Of a DNA stretch of 7,491 nt, positions 5,447 to 7,491 are shown in pieces. The notes under the pieces were generated by a model, which saw nothing but the letters and a program-made list of their open reading frames with translations, had not been told where the DNA came from and made no database searches. Position numbers and translations under genes: made by a program. Source of the stretch: Desulfobacteraceae bacterium (GTDB taxonomy: Bacteria; Desulfobacterota; Desulfobacteria; Desulfobacterales; UBA11574); NCBI GenBank assembly GCA_002868985.1, contig PKTV01000360.1:1-7491 (forward strand), read 5' to 3'. How positions within the stretch are numbered: position 1 is the first letter of the stretch; the number at the start of each line of letters is the position of its first letter.

Positions 5447-7153
5447 ATGCTTCAAGAGCTTTCCATTAGCAACTTTGCCATCATCGACGACCTTCGGATA
5501 TCATTTTCAGGCGGTTTGACCATTTTGAGCGGAGAGACCGGCGCCGGCAAATCCATCATCATCAATGCCGTCAATCTTCTGCTGGGCAGCCGGGCCACGG
5601 CAAAGCTCATCCGTGCCGGACAAGAGACCGCTGAGTTGGAAGCATTATTTCACATCAAAGACCAGCCCGGAATCGTCCAGATCATGAAAAAAAATGGGTA
5701 TGACCCTGCAGAAGGGTTGTTGATCAGAAGGATTATTTCCCGAAAAGACCGACACCGGATTTATATCAATGGGCGTCTTGCCACCATTGGGCTGCTGAAT
5801 CTTATCACCGAGAATTTGGCCAGCATTTCCGGACAGCACGTTCATCAGGGACTGTTGAAAGAGGAGCAACAACTTGCCATCATCGATCAATTTGGGGGAT
5901 TGACACCTGAGCGCAACTCGGTCTACCAATGTTTTCATGAGATCGTTCCATTGATTCGAAACCTGAATGATCTGAAAGCCAAAAAAGATCGACAGGCGGA
6001 ACATATTCAGCTGCTTGAATTCCAGGATAAAGAGATCCGGGAGGCGGGGCTAACCCCCGGAGAAGATGCTGCATTAGAACAGGAACGGATGCGACTGAAA
6101 AACAGTGAGGCGCTTTTTCAAACCGCTCGGGACAGCATTGAAGTGCTGTATGATTCACAAGGGGCTGTTGTCGAACATCTTTTGGCGGTAAAAAAGAGTC
6201 TTGAAAAAGCGGCGTTGATAGACCCTTTGCTTGTTTCATCGGCAAAGCGGATGGACGAAGTGGCGTTTAACGTAGAAGATATCGCTGAAGAACTGAGAAC
6301 CTATCTGAAAAAAATAGAGATGGATGAAAGCCGTCTCGGGGTTGTAGAGGATCGTCTGGATGTCGTTAACAAACTAATTCGTAAATACGGGGGTTCGCTG
6401 GACGCCGTATTTTTGCGCCTGGAGTCCATTGGACAGGAACTGCTGAACCTGGAAAGTTTAGCAGAGGATATCGCCGGTGCTGAAAAAAGACTTTCCAGTC
6501 TGCATAACGAACTGGTCGAACTGACGACGAAACTTTCCAGGAAAAGGAGACAAGCAGCAGCCATACTGGCCAAAAAGGTGGAAAAAGAACTGGCTTCCTT
6601 AAAGATGCCCCAGACCCAATTCCAGGTTTCCTTTCGAACAATCCCGGTGAACGGCAGCAACGATCCACACCTTACCGTAGAAAAAAATGTGGCGTATGAA
6701 ACCGGAATCGACCAGGCCGTCTTTTTGATTGCACCGAATGTAGGAGAACCGCTTAAACCGCTGTCCGGCATTGTTTCAGGTGGTGAACTTTCACGGGTCG
6801 TACTGGCGTTAAAGGCGATACTTGCCCAAACAGAAGCGGTGGAGACCATTGTATTTGATGAGGTTGACTCAGGTATCGGCGGGGGTGTGGCGGAGGTTGT
6901 GGGTAAAAAACTTGCTGCGCTTGCCAAACATCATCAGATCATCTGCATTACCCATTTACCCCAGATTGCAAAATTCGGCGATCATCATTTCATCATTTCC
7001 AAGCATGTTTCAGAGGGCAGAACAAAAACCTCTATCAACTGCTTAAGTATCCCGGAACGCATTAATGAAATTGCCCGGATGCTGGGGGGTGAAAAAATAA
7101 CTCAAGCGACGGTGGATCATGCGCGGGAAATGCTAAATAGTGTCCATCAATAA
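5447..7153 (+). CDS. recN: DNA repair ATPase RecN
   Basis: RecN is a cytoplasmic SMC-like ATPase that acts early at DNA double-strand breaks and supports RecA-dependent recombination. With the ATG at 5447 the product has 568 residues (E. coli about 553). The head is split. The N-terminal half carries MLQELSISNFAIID and Walker A GETGAGKS (29-36), followed by GQHVHQ (129-134). A long charged central region (about 155-385) forms the coiled-coil arms. The C-terminal half carries ABC signature SGGELSR (444-450), Walker B IVFDEVDSGIGG with Asp471 and Glu472, and switch His in CITHLPQ (500-506). An upstream in-frame ATG at 5435 adds MFAF. I prefer 5447 because family members begin with ML-x-x-L. Neither start has a good Shine-Dalgarno, though GGA lies 11 nt before 5447. 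The last four residues (SVHQ) are encoded by the terminal repeat of an inserted palindromic element. Confidence 0.97.
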   Translation: MLQELSISNFAIIDDLRISFSGGLTILSGETGAGKSIIINAVNLLLGSRATAKLIRAGQETAELEALFHIKDQPGIVQIMKKNGYDPAEGLLIRRIISRKDRHRIYINGRLATIGLLNLITENLASISGQHVHQGLLKEEQQLAIIDQFGGLTPERNSVYQCFHEIVPLIRNLNDLKAKKDRQAEHIQLLEFQDKEIREAGLTPGEDAALEQERMRLKNSEALFQTARDSIEVLYDSQGAVVEHLLAVKKSLEKAALIDPLLVSSAKRMDEVAFNVEDIAEELRTYLKKIEMDESRLGVVEDRLDVVNKLIRKYGGSLDAVFLRLESIGQELLNLESLAEDIAGAEKRLSSLHNELVELTTKLSRKRRQAAAILAKKVEKELASLKMPQTQFQVSFRTIPVNGSNDPHLTVEKNVAYETGIDQAVFLIAPNVGEPLKPLSGIVSGGELSRVVLALKAILAQTEAVETIVFDEVDSGIGGGVAEVVGKKLAALAKHHQIICITHLPQIAKFGDHHFIISKHVSEGRTKTSINCLSIPERINEIARMLGGEKITQATVDHAREMLNSVHQ

Positions 7154-7283
7154 AAGGCATCTTTCGCTCCAGGTCGGCGTTCTCGCTCTTTTGCAATCCT
7201 CGACGTAGCGCTGCTACGACTGCGGTTGCAAAATCGCTGCGGCCTTGACCCGAACCTAAATCTACCATTTCTTGATGGACACT
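7139..7283. mobile_element. 145-bp MITE-like palindromic element at recN 3' end
   Basis: Perfect 12-bp terminal inverted repeats, agtgtccatcaa (7139-7150) and ttgatggacact (7272-7283), bound a near-complete imperfect palindrome. Internal pairing includes ttttgcaa near 7190-7197 with ttgcaaaa near 7225-7232, and an apical stem cgtagc (7204-7209) / gctacg (7213-7218) around a gct loop, centred on 7211 exactly midway between the ends. It has no coding capacity, which fits a non-autonomous element moved by an enzyme encoded elsewhere. No target-site duplication is clear (aat on the left, gat on the right). Transcribed with recN, it would form one long hairpin and could protect or end the message. 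Confidence 0.75.
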
Positions 7284-7352
7284 GATTAGGCGCTACTCAA
7301 CGAACGAAAGGTTTTGAAACAGCTTATTTTGTCCTGAAAAACCTGGTCCTTC

Positions 7353-7365
7353 CCCGCATGGCGGG
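7353..7365. repeat. GC mini-hairpin cccgc-atg-gcggg
   Basis: A 5-bp stem with a 3-nt loop. It shares its sequence plan with the hairpin at 7387, 34 bp further on, so the two look like copies of one short repeat. No U-tract follows, so it is not called a terminator. Confidence 0.55.
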
Positions 7366-7386
7366 ATCTTGGATGGGCCATGCCTG

Positions 7387-7401
7387 TCCCGCATTGCGGG
7401 A
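7387..7401. repeat. GC mini-hairpin tcccgc-att-gcggga
   Basis: A 6-bp stem with a 3-nt loop, the second copy of the cccgcat / gcggg motif. The sequence cccgcat also occurs at 3024-3030 in the palindrome upstream of the CBS gene, which suggests a short dispersed repeat in this genome. Confidence 0.55.
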
Positions 7402-7446
7402 GTCGGAGTTCTTTGGCTCTGCCTGAAGAATCGCTGAAAGAGTTTG

Positions 7447-7479
7447 AAGTGAACTAAAGTTTAAAGTGAGCTAATGTTA
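7447..7479. repeat. Imperfect direct repeat with heptamer character
   Basis: A 16-bp unit at 7447-7462 (aagtgaactaaagttt) recurs at 7464-7479 (aagtgagctaatgtta) with 13 of 16 identical bases. Within it taaagtt and taaagtg stand side by side as 7-mers, and agtgaac also occurs in the array near 936. It may be a short relative of that array. Confidence 0.45.
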
Positions 7480-7491
7480 ATGAATTCTGTC

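Larger units (their letters stand above)
7284..7491. other. Region downstream of the element to window end
   Basis: No gene is supported here. It contains two GC mini-hairpins and a short heptamer-like repeat. An ATG at 7474 opens a frame that runs off the window after six codons, without a recognisable ribosome binding site, so a gene beginning at the edge can be neither shown nor excluded. Confidence 0.5.

Noticed and set aside
6301..6927. 208-codon minus-strand frame inside recN
   Set aside because: It is antisense to the conserved recN C-terminal head; its Ser-rich composition is typical of a shadow frame.
7139..7283. Simple intrinsic terminator of recN
   Set aside because: The structure is long, has perfect terminal repeats at its ends and no U-tract after the right end; an inserted element explains it better, though it may still affect termination.

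Overview
The window is a moderate-GC bacterial chromosome segment carrying ordinary single-copy housekeeping and metabolic genes: isocitrate lyase, isocitrate dehydrogenase kinase/phosphatase, a CBS-pair protein, an alpha/beta hydrolase and the repair ATPase RecN. Between them lie unusually repeat-rich spacers. Shine-Dalgarno sites and sigma70-like promoters suggest a Gram-negative proteobacterium in the broad sense. The spacers (heptamer tandem repeats, palindromic elements, GC-rich mini-hairpins) would suit a Desulfobacterota-type genome. That placement is inference; no rRNA or other taxonomic marker is present.

Layout. Positions 1-842 (+) hold the C-terminal two thirds of aceA, cut by the window edge. 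Positions 843-1128 are a spacer with a 7-bp-period tandem array. Positions 1129-2871 (-) hold complete aceK, convergent with aceA. Positions 2872-3449 are a gene-free stretch with a perfect 15-bp AT-rich inverted repeat and a second, imperfect palindrome of about 128 bp. Positions 3450-3917 (+) hold a CBS-pair protein with a perfect AGGAGG ribosome binding site. Positions 4119-4877 (-) hold a BEM46/ABHD13-like alpha/beta hydrolase behind a TTGACA-17-TATTTT promoter. Positions 4878-5446 are a second gene-free stretch. Positions 5447-7153 (+) hold recN. Positions 7139-7283 are a 145-bp palindromic, MITE-like element with perfect 12-bp terminal inverted repeats. Its left end supplies the last four codons of recN, and the stop codon follows inside it. 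The remaining 208 bp contain two small GC hairpins and more heptamer-like repeats.

How the genes work together. AceA and AceK both act at the isocitrate branch point. AceA diverts isocitrate into the glyoxylate shunt, and AceK phosphorylates and inactivates (or reactivates) isocitrate dehydrogenase to set how much isocitrate is left for AceA. Enteric bacteria place them in one aceBAK operon; here they converge and cannot share a promoter. The CBS protein, hydrolase and RecN show no obvious link to this pathway or to each other.

I did not find a clear new multi-gene system. The most interesting signals are the element at the recN 3' end, the heptamer array between aceA and aceK, and the palindromic DNA upstream of aceK.
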